Of a stretch of 64,000 nt of DNA, positions 17,710-26,429 are shown one piece after another. Source of the DNA: Nostoc linckia NIES-25 (GTDB lineage: Bacteria; Cyanobacteriota; Cyanobacteriia; Cyanobacteriales; Nostocaceae). The notes beneath the pieces are model-generated. The model worked only from the letters and a program-made list of their open reading frames with translations. It made no database searches and was not told where the DNA came from. The DNA is taken from the NCBI RefSeq assembly GCF_002368035.1, contig NZ_AP018222.1, forward strand, positions 4,971,508 through 5,035,507. Direction: 5' to 3'. Numbering within the stretch: the first letter of the stretch is position 1; each line of letters opens with the position of its first letter. Both the position numbers and the translations under genes were made by a program.

Positions 17710-18231
17710 ATGCCAAGAACGCAAAAAAACGATAACTTTATTGACAAATCTTTTACAGTCATGGCGGATATCATTCTGAAGATCCTGCCAGCCAACAAAA
17801 AAGCTAAAGAAGCCTTTGTATATTACCGAGATGGCATGTCAGCCCAAGCAGAAGGAGAATATGCCGAAGCTCTGGAATACTATGAAGAAGCGTTAACACT
17901 AGAGGAAGACCCCAACGATCGCGGCTACATTCTCTACAATATGGGGCTAATCTATGCCAGCAACGGCGACCACAACAAGGCTTTAGAGTTATATCACCAA
18001 GCAATTGAGTTAAACCCACGTATGCCCCAAGCCTTGAACAACATCGCCGTGATTTATCATTACCAAGGCGAAAAAGCAAAAGAAGCTGGAGATAACGACG
18101 GTGGGGAAGCACTGTTTGACCAGGCCGCAGACTATTGGATTCGAGCCATTCGCATGGCTCCCAATAACTACATTGAAGCTCAAAACTGGTTGAAGACTAC
18201 AGGGCGATCGCAAATTGACGTATTCTTCTAA
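17710..18231 (+). CDS. ycf3: Photosystem I assembly protein Ycf3
   Basis: A TPR protein on the thylakoid surface needed to assemble photosystem I. It has 173 residues starting MPRTQKNDNFIDKSFTV, as in the family, with three tetratricopeptide repeats (about 35-68, 72-105 and 122-155; for example GYILYNMGLIYASNGDHNKA). It is complete and followed 100 bp later by gatC, with a heptamer array between. Confidence 0.96.
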   Translation: MPRTQKNDNFIDKSFTVMADIILKILPANKKAKEAFVYYRDGMSAQAEGEYAEALEYYEEALTLEEDPNDRGYILYNMGLIYASNGDHNKALELYHQAIELNPRMPQALNNIAVIYHYQGEKAKEAGDNDGGEALFDQAADYWIRAIRMAPNNYIEAQNWLKTTGRSQIDVFF

Positions 18232-18275
18232 AAGTGAAAAAAAGTGAGGAGTTAGGAGTTATAAATTATGACTAA

Positions 18276-18322
18276 TTCACTCCTAACTCCTAACTCCTAA
18301 CTCCTAACTCCTAACTCCTAAC
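18276..18322. repeat. Heptanucleotide tandem repeat (CTCCTAA)n
   Basis: Six or so head-to-tail copies of CTCCTAA between ycf3 and gatC, preceded by the inverse unit GGAGTTAGGAGTTA at about 18245-18260. This is the short tandemly repeated repetitive sequence type known from heterocystous cyanobacteria. It is not CRISPR because there are no spacers. Confidence 0.85.
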
Positions 18323-18331
18323 TAAAAAAAT

Positions 18332-18622
18332 ATGATTGACCAAGAACAAGTCCACAAAGTAGCTAATCTTGCTCGTTTAGAGTTAACTCCAGAAGAAGAA
18401 GAACAATTTACCAATCAATTGGGAAGTATTCTCGATTATATTCAACAACTCAACGAACTCGATGTTAGTGATGTGCCTCCAACAACACGGGCAATAGATG
18501 TAAGTAATATTACGCGAGAAGATGAGTTGCAACCCTATCCTGACCGTGAAAGCATCCTCAACAGCGCCCCCGAACAAGAAGGCGAATTTTTCAAAGTACC
18601 AAAAATCCTCAACGCTGAGTAG
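18332..18622 (+). CDS. gatC: Asp/Glu-tRNA amidotransferase subunit C
   Basis: Small subunit of GatCAB, which converts Glu-tRNA(Gln) and, where relevant, Asp-tRNA(Asn) to the amidated forms. It has 96 residues; the helical N-terminus DQEQVHKVANLARLELTPEE and the later DVPPTTRAIDVSNITREDE segment are family hallmarks. It is complete. gatA and gatB are not in the window. Confidence 0.93.
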   Translation: MIDQEQVHKVANLARLELTPEEEEQFTNQLGSILDYIQQLNELDVSDVPPTTRAIDVSNITREDELQPYPDRESILNSAPEQEGEFFKVPKILNAE

Positions 18623-19159
18623 TCTAAAGCTATTCTGATTTGTGACTCCTACTGTATAAGTTAATATTATTCAGGTGTCGCAAAAAAAACATTGCTCTTG
18701 CCAAAATCGCCGTGATAAAGTACAAATACTGAAATCTACGACACACCTATAGTGTCTAAGTGGATTAATAGGGTTATGAAATTATTTTTCACAAGGAGTT
18801 AGGTGTTTCTTTTTTGCCACCTAATTTTTGAAGATTAATTTTATAGCTCTATCTCAACTTACATTTGTATGAGCCAATGTGTTGGTTTCGCTATTAATTA
18901 TGTGAATCCTGTACAGAGCAATTCTGACACCAGGGATTGACGTGTTTAACTAGCAAAGTTCTAACACAGAAACGTGATTCATACATATTTCGTTTGCGTC
19001 TTGGGTTCCTAATGCCATTAGGGCACTCATTGTCACAACAATTTCACAGCAAACAAATTTAATTTATGAATACAACGCTCTCGTGACTCAAACATTTTAA
19101 AAAGCCTATTAGTTGTCAAAAAAATCAGTAGATGTTGTATTTGTGTGTGAGGAATAAAT
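18623..19159. other. Intergenic region upstream of the SLH porin
   Basis: A 537-bp gap. A hairpin-like AGGTGTTTC...GCCACCT followed by T-rich sequence (about 18800-18830) could end gatC transcription. The rest is AT-rich and probably includes the porin promoter. No coding sequence was seen. Confidence 0.45.
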
Positions 19160-20920
19160 GTGAATCACGAGCAATTAAGATCCATTGCAAGAGGCAGTTT
19201 GTTGTGCTTAGTTACAGGTTTAATTTCACTAAAAGTATATCCTACGCTTGCCAATCCTACTGAGACACAGCCTAATTTTAGTATTGATAATCAATCTCCA
19301 AAAACTGATGCCATTGGTCAAGTCAACTCTGTATCTCAATTATCTGATGTTAGACCAACAGACTGGGCTTTTCAAGCATTACAATCTGTAGTCGAACGTT
19401 ATGGTTGCATTGCCGGATATCCTGACAGCACATACAGAGGAAACCGTGCATTAACTCGTTACGAATTTGCTGCTGGTTTGAATGCTTGCCTAGACAGAAT
19501 CAACGAAAGGATTGCTTCCACTACTGGTGATTTAGTTACTAAAGAAGATTTAGTAACTCTGCAAAAACTCCAAGAAGAATTTACAGCTGAATTAGCAACA
19601 TTACGCGGTCGTGTAGATGCCTTAGAAGGTCGCACAGCCACCCTAGAAAAACAACAGTTTTCTACTACCACTAAACTCAATGGTGAAGCGATTTTATCTT
19701 TAGCAGCAGCCACTGGTGGAGAACCAGGTAGTGAAGATGCCAATGTTATCTTTAATAATCGTGTGAGGCTAAATCTCACCAGTAGCTTTAATGGCACTGA
19801 CTTATTAATTATTGGACTCCAAGCTTACAACTTTAGAGCTACTGATTCACTTTATAGTCGGGGGACGATTCAAGGACAATTATTGCCAAATTCGAGTTTG
19901 TTGGGCGCAGGTTCAACTAAGTTAAGCTTTGAGCCGGAATTTCCTGGTTTTAGTCCTCAGACATTGCAAGCTGATGCCGGAGTTAATTCAGTTAGTCTTT
20001 ACAAGCTAGCGTATGTCTTACCCTTGTCCCAACAATTTGCCGTATTTGCCGCCACAAATGCAGAGATTACAGATGTGTTTCCTGCCATTACCCCCTACGC
20101 CAGCGATAGCCAAGGAGCAATTTCTCGATTTGCAGGCTATAACGCTGCTGTACGAATTACTGGGGGTACTTCTGGCAGTGGTTTACTTGCAGGCGCTGGT
20201 TTTTTGTGGAATCCTTCAAAACAAGTAGGACTTGGAGTTATATACGGGAATGGAACATCATCTTTGCCCCAAGATCTGGGTCTTTTGAACACACCTTTGG
20301 GAGGAGGTTTCTTTAGCGGTACAGGAGCAGTTGCAGCACAACTTACCTTGAAACCAATTTCAAGTCTTGATATTGGGATCAACTATGCACACAGTTACCA
20401 CGAAATCAACATTTTAGGCACAGGTCTGAGTAGCGCCGATATTGCTTCAATTCGGTTTGCTCCCAATGCAGGACAGCTGGGACAGGTGGGTGGTAGTGCC
20501 ACACTAGCAATTCTGAATGAGCCTATCAAGGTTGATTCTGTTGGTGCAACGGCAACCTGGCGATTTACTCCTCAAACTTCTTTGTCTGTATCGGGCGCTT
20601 TGCTTTTTGCCAATTTGTCAAATGTAGATGCTTCTACAACCTTTAGTAGCTGGTCAGCTGGATTGCATGTTAAAGACATCTTCGGTAGAGGAAATGCAGC
20701 CGCAGTGATTTTTGGACAGCCGCTTTACCGACAGTCTACCGGCGGAATTGCTATCCGTCCCGAAGATACAACTCCTTATCATTTAGAAACTTTCTTTAAC
20801 TACAGAGTTAATGACAATATCAGCATTACCCCCGGCGTATTTTGGCTATTCAACCCCGAAGGATTTAGCGCTAACGACACAACAGTTGTAGGGGTACTAC
20901 GTACCACTTTGACTTTCTAA
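19160..20920 (+). CDS. SLH-domain outer-membrane porin (OprB / iron-uptake porin type)
   Basis: A 586-residue outer-membrane beta-barrel of the cyanobacterial Som/OprB family. It has a signal peptide (about 1-32), one SLH domain (about 62-112, DVRPTDWAFQALQSVVERYG) that ties it to the cell wall, a short coiled coil (about 118-160), then a barrel ending in an aromatic strand (RTTLTF). The start is GTG 19160 with GAGGA upstream. It is close to the porin at 61997 in the SLH and coiled-coil part but differs in the barrel. Its substrate is unknown. Confidence 0.9.
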   Translation: MNHEQLRSIARGSLLCLVTGLISLKVYPTLANPTETQPNFSIDNQSPKTDAIGQVNSVSQLSDVRPTDWAFQALQSVVERYGCIAGYPDSTYRGNRALTRYEFAAGLNACLDRINERIASTTGDLVTKEDLVTLQKLQEEFTAELATLRGRVDALEGRTATLEKQQFSTTTKLNGEAILSLAAATGGEPGSEDANVIFNNRVRLNLTSSFNGTDLLIIGLQAYNFRATDSLYSRGTIQGQLLPNSSLLGAGSTKLSFEPEFPGFSPQTLQADAGVNSVSLYKLAYVLPLSQQFAVFAATNAEITDVFPAITPYASDSQGAISRFAGYNAAVRITGGTSGSGLLAGAGFLWNPSKQVGLGVIYGNGTSSLPQDLGLLNTPLGGGFFSGTGAVAAQLTLKPISSLDIGINYAHSYHEINILGTGLSSADIASIRFAPNAGQLGQVGGSATLAILNEPIKVDSVGATATWRFTPQTSLSVSGALLFANLSNVDASTTFSSWSAGLHVKDIFGRGNAAAVIFGQPLYRQSTGGIAIRPEDTTPYHLETFFNYRVNDNISITPGVFWLFNPEGFSANDTTVVGVLRTTLTF

Positions 20921-20929
20921 TACGGGCAT

Positions 20930-21015
20930 GGGGCAAAGGGCAAAGGGGAAAAGAAAGATCCCTCCTTTTCCCTTTTCCCTTTTACCTTTCCCCAAGGCGT
21001 TGCCATCTCCCTGCA
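20930..21015. repeat. Polypurine/polypyrimidine palindrome, variant type
   Basis: GGGCAAAGGGGAAAAG on the left and CCCTTTTACCTTTCCCC on the right flank a core GAAAGATCCCTCC. A close copy is at 30408-30526. It lies directly after the porin stop and may serve as a 3' hairpin. Confidence 0.7.
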
Positions 21016-21202
21016 CTTCCCCATCTCTTCATCTCCCCATCTACCACTCCCCTCAAACGAAAGAGAAAGCTCTTCCGGAATTTTTACGGTTATAACAGAA
21101 GACAAGAGTAGGATAAACTGGCTTTTGAATACACCAAAAGTTCATCAGCGATTTGATTTGCCGCTGCTGCTTCTTTCCTAGTATCCTACTGCTTTTTCTT
21201 GT

Positions 21203-21322
21203 ATGAAACTTACTAAAATCTACGGTAAGTCCTCCCAAGAACGTTTTTTTGCATCTATTAAAGACTCCCACTGTTTTGGGTCTATAGCTTTAGAATATTT
21301 ACAAGCTTTAATTACAAATTAG
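21203..21322 (+). CDS. Short open frame, 39 aa, doubtful
   Basis: ATG 21203 opens a frame starting MKLTKIYGKSSQERFFASIK and ending at TAG 21322. It is protein-like in composition but has no recognised family, and no clear ribosome-binding site was noted. It could be a small protein, a decayed gene end or chance. The surrounding 21016-21517 region is otherwise empty. Confidence 0.25.
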   Translation: MKLTKIYGKSSQERFFASIKDSHCFGSIALEYLQALITN

Positions 21323-21517
21323 CTCTCTCTAGAAAAACTGCCGTTTTCGCTGTCTGGGCTTATGTCCTACCTGTTTATATCTCAATTTGTGTAGCTTAGC
21401 TAACCAGCGAATTCAGTTAATATTAAGCCTGTTTTACTATTTAGTTTCTTACCCTGACTATTAGACTCCTAGTGTTCATTTCATTTTGTTCAATAGCTTT
21501 TAGCCCTTATCGCTCCC

Positions 21518-22030
21518 ATGCTGACCCATCACCGCAAGCCCGTGTGCTTATCAATTATTTCTACTGACCTACCAATTTGGTCTGTTGTTGAAACTGCCGG
21601 GACATTGTATCAAAAAGACACCGATCGGTTTCATTTACTGTTAACCGCACCACCCCTAATCACTTGCGAAGTCGAGAGTGTCCTCAGCCCAGAAGACGCT
21701 TCTCCTCAAAGTAAGAGCAAAGCTTATGTCCCTAGCAGTCCCAGAATTTTATGGTTAGAAATTTCCCCATATCGGGTAATTATGACTATGCAAGGTAACG
21801 CCCAAGTAAGTTATCGCCACTTCTGGGAACAGGGTGTTTATGGTATTAGTCGTTATTGGTTGCCAACTGAGTCGTTGCAATCCAACGATCCGATTCGTTT
21901 ACGAAACTTTACTAGCAGCCTAGCTCTCAACGCACATCCTTTACCAGAGCATTTGCGACTGGAATATGAATTGTGGGCAGAAAAAATCCAACTAGGACGC
22001 TACATTCTGAATTTGGAAATTAAGCACTGA
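21518..22030 (+). CDS. Conserved hypothetical protein
   Basis: A 170-residue soluble protein without signal peptide or membrane helix. I do not recognise a domain. It is rich in aromatic residues in its middle part (YRHFWEQGVYGISRYWLP) and predicted mostly beta. The base composition matches neighbouring genes. It stands alone between the porin and a heptamer array. Confidence 0.65.
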   Translation: MLTHHRKPVCLSIISTDLPIWSVVETAGTLYQKDTDRFHLLLTAPPLITCEVESVLSPEDASPQSKSKAYVPSSPRILWLEISPYRVIMTMQGNAQVSYRHFWEQGVYGISRYWLPTESLQSNDPIRLRNFTSSLALNAHPLPEHLRLEYELWAEKIQLGRYILNLEIKH

Positions 22031-22039
22031 TATCTGGGG

Positions 22040-22138
22040 AGATGGGGAGATGGGGAGATGGGGAGATTGTAATAAAATTTCACCCTACTACTCCTAACTC
22101 CTAACTCCTAACTCCTAACTCCTAACTCCTAACTCCTT
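22040..22138. repeat. GGGGAGAT and CTCCTAA tandem repeats
   Basis: Two adjacent simple arrays: four units of GGGGAGAT at about 22036-22067, then about seven CTCCTAA heptamers at 22090-22138, the same heptamer as at 18276-18322. Confidence 0.8.
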
Positions 22139-22170
22139 AGTCCTAATTTCCTGCCTGCCCCATATCCCTT

Positions 22171-22752
22171 TCAACCAAAATAACTCGGTTGGTTTCCAGG
22201 TTTCCATTTAATATTGCAACCAACACTGGGCTTTTGCTCAGTTGCAACAGGTTTATCTGCTAACACTGCTTCAATGGCTGCACGTAAATCTGCACCTGTC
22301 ACGGGTTTACCATTACTAGGACGACTATCATCTAATTGTCCTCGATAAACAAGTCGGCGCGAGCCATCAAATAGAAAAAAGTCTGGCGTGCAAGCTGCTG
22401 TGTAAGCTTTTGCCGTTTCCTGGCTTTCGTCATAGCATAAGGTAAACGTCAATCCTTGTTCTGTGACAAATGCTTTTAAGGAATCTGGCGCATCATCTGG
22501 ATAATTTTTGGCATCGTTAGCGCTGATGGCAACGATCGCTAAATCACTCGTAAAATAATCTTTTCCTAATTGCGCTAATTCTTGTTGTACGTGCTTGACA
22601 AATGGGCAATGCCGACAAATAAAGATTACCAACAGCGCTTTTTTATCTGCAAATGTAGAAAGTGAAGTTGCCTTTCCAGATATAACTTCCGGTAGATTAA
22701 AATCTGGTGCTTTAGTGCCTAGCGGCAACATTGTTGAAGCTGTTAAAGCCAT
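22171..22752 (-). CDS. Peroxiredoxin-like thioredoxin-fold protein
   Basis: A 193-residue AhpC/TSA-type thioredoxin-fold protein. The active-site segment is FICRHCPFVKHVQQEL, a CxxC pair at about residues 46-49; later DESQETAKAYTAACTPDFF contains the cis-proline region. It probably acts as a thiol oxidoreductase or peroxidase; the partner is unknown. No signal peptide, so it is cytosolic. It is downstream of a HLIP gene on the same strand but separated from it by a terminator. Confidence 0.85.
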   Translation of the reverse strand: MALTASTMLPLGTKAPDFNLPEVISGKATSLSTFADKKALLVIFICRHCPFVKHVQQELAQLGKDYFTSDLAIVAISANDAKNYPDDAPDSLKAFVTEQGLTFTLCYDESQETAKAYTAACTPDFFLFDGSRRLVYRGQLDDSRPSNGKPVTGADLRAAIEAVLADKPVATEQKPSVGCNIKWKPGNQPSYFG

Positions 22753-22805
22753 AGTTCACCCGATATTTTTACCCTGATATTTTCAACATATCACTAAATT
22801 TTCCG

Positions 22806-22840
22806 TAAAAAATTCAAGAGACGAGATATTTCTCGCCTCT
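22806..22840 (-). terminator. Rho-independent terminator after the HLIP gene
   Basis: On the minus strand the arms AGAGGCGAGA and TCTCGTCTCT (22840-22817) form a 10-bp stem with one G-T pair and a 4-nt loop, followed by TGAATTTTTT. Confidence 0.8.
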
Positions 22841-22876
22841 AAGATTTGTTGAAAATTATTTTACACAACTGAGTTA

Positions 22877-23092
22877 TTACAGGCTGGTCAAAAAACCCAC
22901 GATCCCATGCCCTGTTAGTACTTCTAATGCTATCAGAGAAACAAAACCAATCATTGCTAAACGACCGTTGAGTAGTTCTGCATAAGGTGTGAAGCCAGTG
23001 CGATCGCCTTGATCGTCCACATAAACCTTTGGCTCTAGGGCAAAGTTGTTCAGTTTGCCTTGCTCGTCAACTATAGCGGTACTTGTACGCAT
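22877..23092 (-). CDS. High-light-inducible protein (HLIP/SCP)
   Basis: A 71-residue single-helix chlorophyll a/b-binding-like protein in the thylakoid membrane, protecting photosystem II assembly and chlorophyll under stress. The signature ELLNGRLAMIGFVSLIALE (about 39-57) holds the pigment-binding Glu, Asn and Arg. The N-terminus is soluble. The gene ends at its own terminator (22806-22840). Such genes are usually induced by high light. Confidence 0.93.
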   Translation of the reverse strand: MRTSTAIVDEQGKLNNFALEPKVYVDDQGDRTGFTPYAELLNGRLAMIGFVSLIALEVLTGHGIVGFLTSL

Positions 23093-23289
23093 GTGATTAT
23101 CCCCTGTTCTTTTTATATGTGAAGAAGTGTAACAAGTTTATTAATATTTGTAAAGTATCTTAATCTGCCCAAGTAGAAGTCCAAGGCAGAGATATGATTA
23201 TGGATTGAGTTCAAAGCCATGTTTAATGAAATAGGCTCTGTTCTCATTTCTGATGCCTTCTCAATCGCTAATCCACTTCTATACAGCCA

Positions 23290-25371
23290 ATGCATCGATT
23301 TCGAGTAGAGGTTATTGCCAAAACCCCAAACCCCCAGCAGACGATCTATGCCGCGATGCACCAAGACTATACCGATGGGTTCGTGTTTGATGAGCGCGAC
23401 TCATGGCCAACGGAATCACAAAGCGGCGAAATTATTGTCAAGCGACTTTTGGCGGGAGAAAGAGGACATTATGGGCCTCTAGAGCATCCCCAAATTATTT
23501 TCAACTGTGGCTACTTTCCCCACAGTGTTATGCAACAGGCGCGTACTCATAGAGTCGGAGTATCATTTGATGTCCAGTGTCTGGCATTTGATACAGAAGT
23601 TACCTTCGTTAACTGTGAAGGCCAAACTAACCAGAAATTGAAAAAAACCATTGGAGAGTTATACGACCTTTGGACTAATGGGGAAAAAGCCATTCGTCAA
23701 CGGTCGATTCGCGGTACAAATGGACAACTACCTGGTCAATATCGACGTGACTGTAAACAACGTATCCGTAAAATGCGGCTACGAGTTCTCAACGAAGAAA
23801 CTGGGTTATTTGAAGTTGGACATATTAAAGATGTAATGTGCAGTGGTCTTCAGCCCGTCTACCGAGTAACTTTAGAAGATGGAAAAACTTTAGATTGCAC
23901 CGTTAATCATCGCCTTTTTACGTCAGAAGGCTGGCAAAGAATGGGCGATGCAGTTGGTTTGGTTACTAATCGTGATGGTAGTGTAGCCAAAATGACTAAG
24001 CCGTGCAACTTGATGTGTAATGGTCTGGCAGTAGTAGGCAACGGACTTTACAGAAATCAAGAATGGCTGAAATCTCAGATTGCAAAGGGATTGTCTCCAT
24101 TAGAGATTGCACAAATGTCTGAATGTTCAATCAATACACTAAGAAATTGGGCTAATAGATATGGACTATCTTTAAACCAAAAAGATAGTAAATTTTCTCA
24201 TGGTCATCAACCCTGGAACTATAACTCTAATGCACTTTATCGAGATAAAGCTTGGTTAGAAGAACAACTTCATCAAGGACTTCATGCTGATGAAATGGCA
24301 GCATTGGCTAACTGCTCAATAGAAGCAATTAAAAAATGCGTTTATGCTTACGGATTATCTTTGAATAAGAGATCCCCTGGCGCAAAAACACCGTGGAATA
24401 AGGGCAAAGGTGGTTACAAATTAAACCTATCAGAAGAAAGTAGTCAAAAACGTATTGAGAATGCCAAGAAATATACCAGAAGAGGAGAAGAATCGAACTT
24501 TTGGAAAGGGGGTACATCTACTGAGCGCGAGCTAATAGGTGCATGGACAAGGGACATTGCGCCACTAGTACACGATAAGTTTAACTATATTTGTCAACAA
24601 TGTAGAGTTCGGGGTGGTATTCTTCATGCTCACCATCTAGTACCAGTTTATGCTGATGAATCGTATGCTTATGACTTTGAAAATTTAGTGACTTTATGCA
24701 AAAAGTGTCACGAATCTATTCATCAGAACAACCAAGAAACGTTATTTGCTAATTTTTACAACCCCATCATAGATACAGAAAATTGGCAACCTAAACCAAA
24801 GGCACTGGGCAAAAAACTCCAAGCGCATCCAGTCAAAGTGAAAAGTGTAGAATACCTCGGACAACAAATGACTTATGACCTAGAGGTAGAAGGATCTTGG
24901 CATAATTTTGTTGCTAATGGTGTGGTAGTTCATAACTCTTTCCGTTATACTGGACAACAATTTATCGACGTAGTAGAAGGCAAGAAAGACATAGAAGATG
25001 TTATTTATTTGCGTCCCGTTGGTTACTACACAGATAGACAAGGTAAAAAGTACCACTATACACCAGAACAACGAGCAGCGGATTTAGAGTGGTGTCTAGA
25101 AGCAGCTAAACGATATAAAGCTGATTTTGAAGGTGGAATGTCTGAAGAACACGCCAGAGGTAAAGTACCTTTTGACTATCGTCAGCATTTTGTAGTTAGT
25201 TTCAATTTAAGGTCTTTCTTGCATTTTTGTGACCTGAGAAATAAGAAAGACGCTCAACTTGAAATTCAAAAGTTGTGCGAACTGATGTGGCCTCACTTTG
25301 CAGACTGGGCACCTGCGATCGCTCAATGGTATGAAAAGCAACGTCTAGGCAAAGCAAGGTTAGCACCTTAA
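23290..25371 (+). CDS. thyX: Flavin-dependent thymidylate synthase ThyX, interrupted by an intein
   Basis: Makes dTMP from dUMP with methylenetetrahydrofolate and FAD. The frame has 693 residues: N-extein 1-96, intein 97-549, C-extein 550-693. The joined exteins give 240 residues, a normal ThyX length. The intein sits in the ThyX signature: RTHRVGVSFDVQ before it and SFRYTG after it. Ser550 is the +1 nucleophile. The C-extein carries the family's later FNLRSFLHFCDLR active-site block. The dCTP deaminase gene lies 354 bp downstream on the opposite strand, so two steps of dTMP supply are neighbours. Confidence 0.96.
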   Translation: MHRFRVEVIAKTPNPQQTIYAAMHQDYTDGFVFDERDSWPTESQSGEIIVKRLLAGERGHYGPLEHPQIIFNCGYFPHSVMQQARTHRVGVSFDVQCLAFDTEVTFVNCEGQTNQKLKKTIGELYDLWTNGEKAIRQRSIRGTNGQLPGQYRRDCKQRIRKMRLRVLNEETGLFEVGHIKDVMCSGLQPVYRVTLEDGKTLDCTVNHRLFTSEGWQRMGDAVGLVTNRDGSVAKMTKPCNLMCNGLAVVGNGLYRNQEWLKSQIAKGLSPLEIAQMSECSINTLRNWANRYGLSLNQKDSKFSHGHQPWNYNSNALYRDKAWLEEQLHQGLHADEMAALANCSIEAIKKCVYAYGLSLNKRSPGAKTPWNKGKGGYKLNLSEESSQKRIENAKKYTRRGEESNFWKGGTSTERELIGAWTRDIAPLVHDKFNYICQQCRVRGGILHAHHLVPVYADESYAYDFENLVTLCKKCHESIHQNNQETLFANFYNPIIDTENWQPKPKALGKKLQAHPVKVKSVEYLGQQMTYDLEVEGSWHNFVANGVVVHNSFRYTGQQFIDVVEGKKDIEDVIYLRPVGYYTDRQGKKYHYTPEQRAADLEWCLEAAKRYKADFEGGMSEEHARGKVPFDYRQHFVVSFNLRSFLHFCDLRNKKDAQLEIQKLCELMWPHFADWAPAIAQWYEKQRLGKARLAP
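23578..24936 (+). mobile_element. ThyX intein with HNH homing endonuclease
   Basis: A 453-residue self-splicing element. Block A is CLAFDTEV (Cys1). Block B has TVNHRLF with the TxxH histidine. Block F is YDLEVEGSWHNFVANG, and block G is VVVHN before Ser+1. Between the splicing halves are two tandem HTH-like repeats (24046-24174 and 24235-24363, sharing LYR...WL...L and YGLSLN) and an HNH nuclease domain (24592-24723, CxxC...HAHHLVP...CKKCHESIH). All nuclease residues look intact, so homing may be active. Confidence 0.95.
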
Positions 25372-25725
25372 AGGAGTCAGAATTCAGAATCAAGAATTTG
25401 TGAATACAAGATTCATATTTGATCGGGACTTACGCAAAAGATAACGAAAGTAGCGGTAATACCCTGCGGGAAGCCGCTCCGCGTCTACATGAATTACCGG
25501 TACGCAAGAATAAGGTTTTCAGTCACATATTGCGTAAGTCCTGTTGATTTTTGGAAAAAATTAGTACAGTTTTGCCGCGCCTCTTCCCTGTTCCCTCTGT
25601 ACAAAAATAATTTCAGAAATCAAATTGAATTCCTATATAAAAAATATGATTAGCTAAAGGCGATCGCTGTGGGACATCAAAAGCAGTATCTTAGGTTAGG
25701 TACGATTAGCACCTTCAGCAAAAAT
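25372..25725. other. Intergenic region between thyX and dcd
   Basis: A 354-bp gap between convergent genes. It holds a small element with inverted ends (25426-25541); the rest is AT-rich with one HIP1 octamer near 25661. No gene was seen. Confidence 0.5.
25426..25541. mobile_element. MITE-like element, AGGACTTACGCA-end family
   Basis: A 116-bp element with ends GGACTTACGCAA and TTGCGTAAGTCC (perfect inverted 12-mers) and a GC-rich centre. A second complete copy is at 28927-29096; single ends occur at 12174-12185 and 44982-44993. Confidence 0.75.
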
Positions 25726-26373
25726 CTAAACACGAGCCAAAGTCACAATTTCTAACTGATCTTGGTATTTCCCCTGCCTTGCTTCATAACTAATAGCACA
25801 AGGTTCGCCTTCTAAAAATAGCAATTGCACCACACCTTCGTTAGCGTAAATGCGACAATCAGCGCTAGAAGAATTAGAAAATTCCAAGGTAAGATGACCC
25901 CGCCATGCAGCTTCAGCAGGTGTTAAATTTGCTATAATACCACAACGTGCATAAGTAGATTTACCTATGCATATCACTGTAATATTACTTGGAACCTCTA
26001 GTTTTTCTAAAGCAACCCCAAGTCCATAGGAGTGAGCAGGCAAAATAAAGTAACTGCCATTAACGTCTGTGTGCAGTACTGTTGGCTCAAGATTGTGGGG
26101 ATTAAAGTTTTTGGGGTCAACAACAGTTCCAGGTATGTGGCGAAAAATGCGGAACTCAGCCGGAGAAAGGCGTATATCGTAGCCATAAGAAGATAAACCG
26201 TAGCTGATTACAGGTTGAAGTGCTACAGACTCATCCGTCTTAGAAAGTTCCGATCGCAGGGAACCTTGGCTCAGACTTTCCGCTTTTTGTACTTTTCGGA
26301 TTAAACTTGGCTCAAAAGGTGAAATCATGCCTTTTTGAGCCATTTCAGTAATCCAGATATCGTTTTTAATCAC
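25726..26373 (-). CDS. dcd: dCTP deaminase
   Basis: Deaminates dCTP to dUTP, supplying dUMP for thymidylate synthesis. It has 215 residues from GTG 26373 (MIKNDIWITEMAQKGMI matches the family start). It shows the SSYGYDIRLS segment, the STYARCGI catalytic block and the LTPAEAAWRGHLTLEFSN segment with the catalytic glutamate. It is slightly longer than the usual 190 or so because of an insert at about 30-50. Its proximity to thyX fits a shared pyrimidine role. Confidence 0.93.
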   Translation of the reverse strand: MIKNDIWITEMAQKGMISPFEPSLIRKVQKAESLSQGSLRSELSKTDESVALQPVISYGLSSYGYDIRLSPAEFRIFRHIPGTVVDPKNFNPHNLEPTVLHTDVNGSYFILPAHSYGLGVALEKLEVPSNITVICIGKSTYARCGIIANLTPAEAAWRGHLTLEFSNSSSADCRIYANEGVVQLLFLEGEPCAISYEARQGKYQDQLEIVTLARV

Positions 26374-26429
26374 AAGTTCACAGCTAATTCAAACCGAACT
26401 ACTAGGATACCTTGAACTGAGTATTTTGT

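Noticed and set aside
18276..18322. Possible CRISPR array
   Set aside because: The 7-bp units are contiguous with no spacers; it is a simple tandem repeat.
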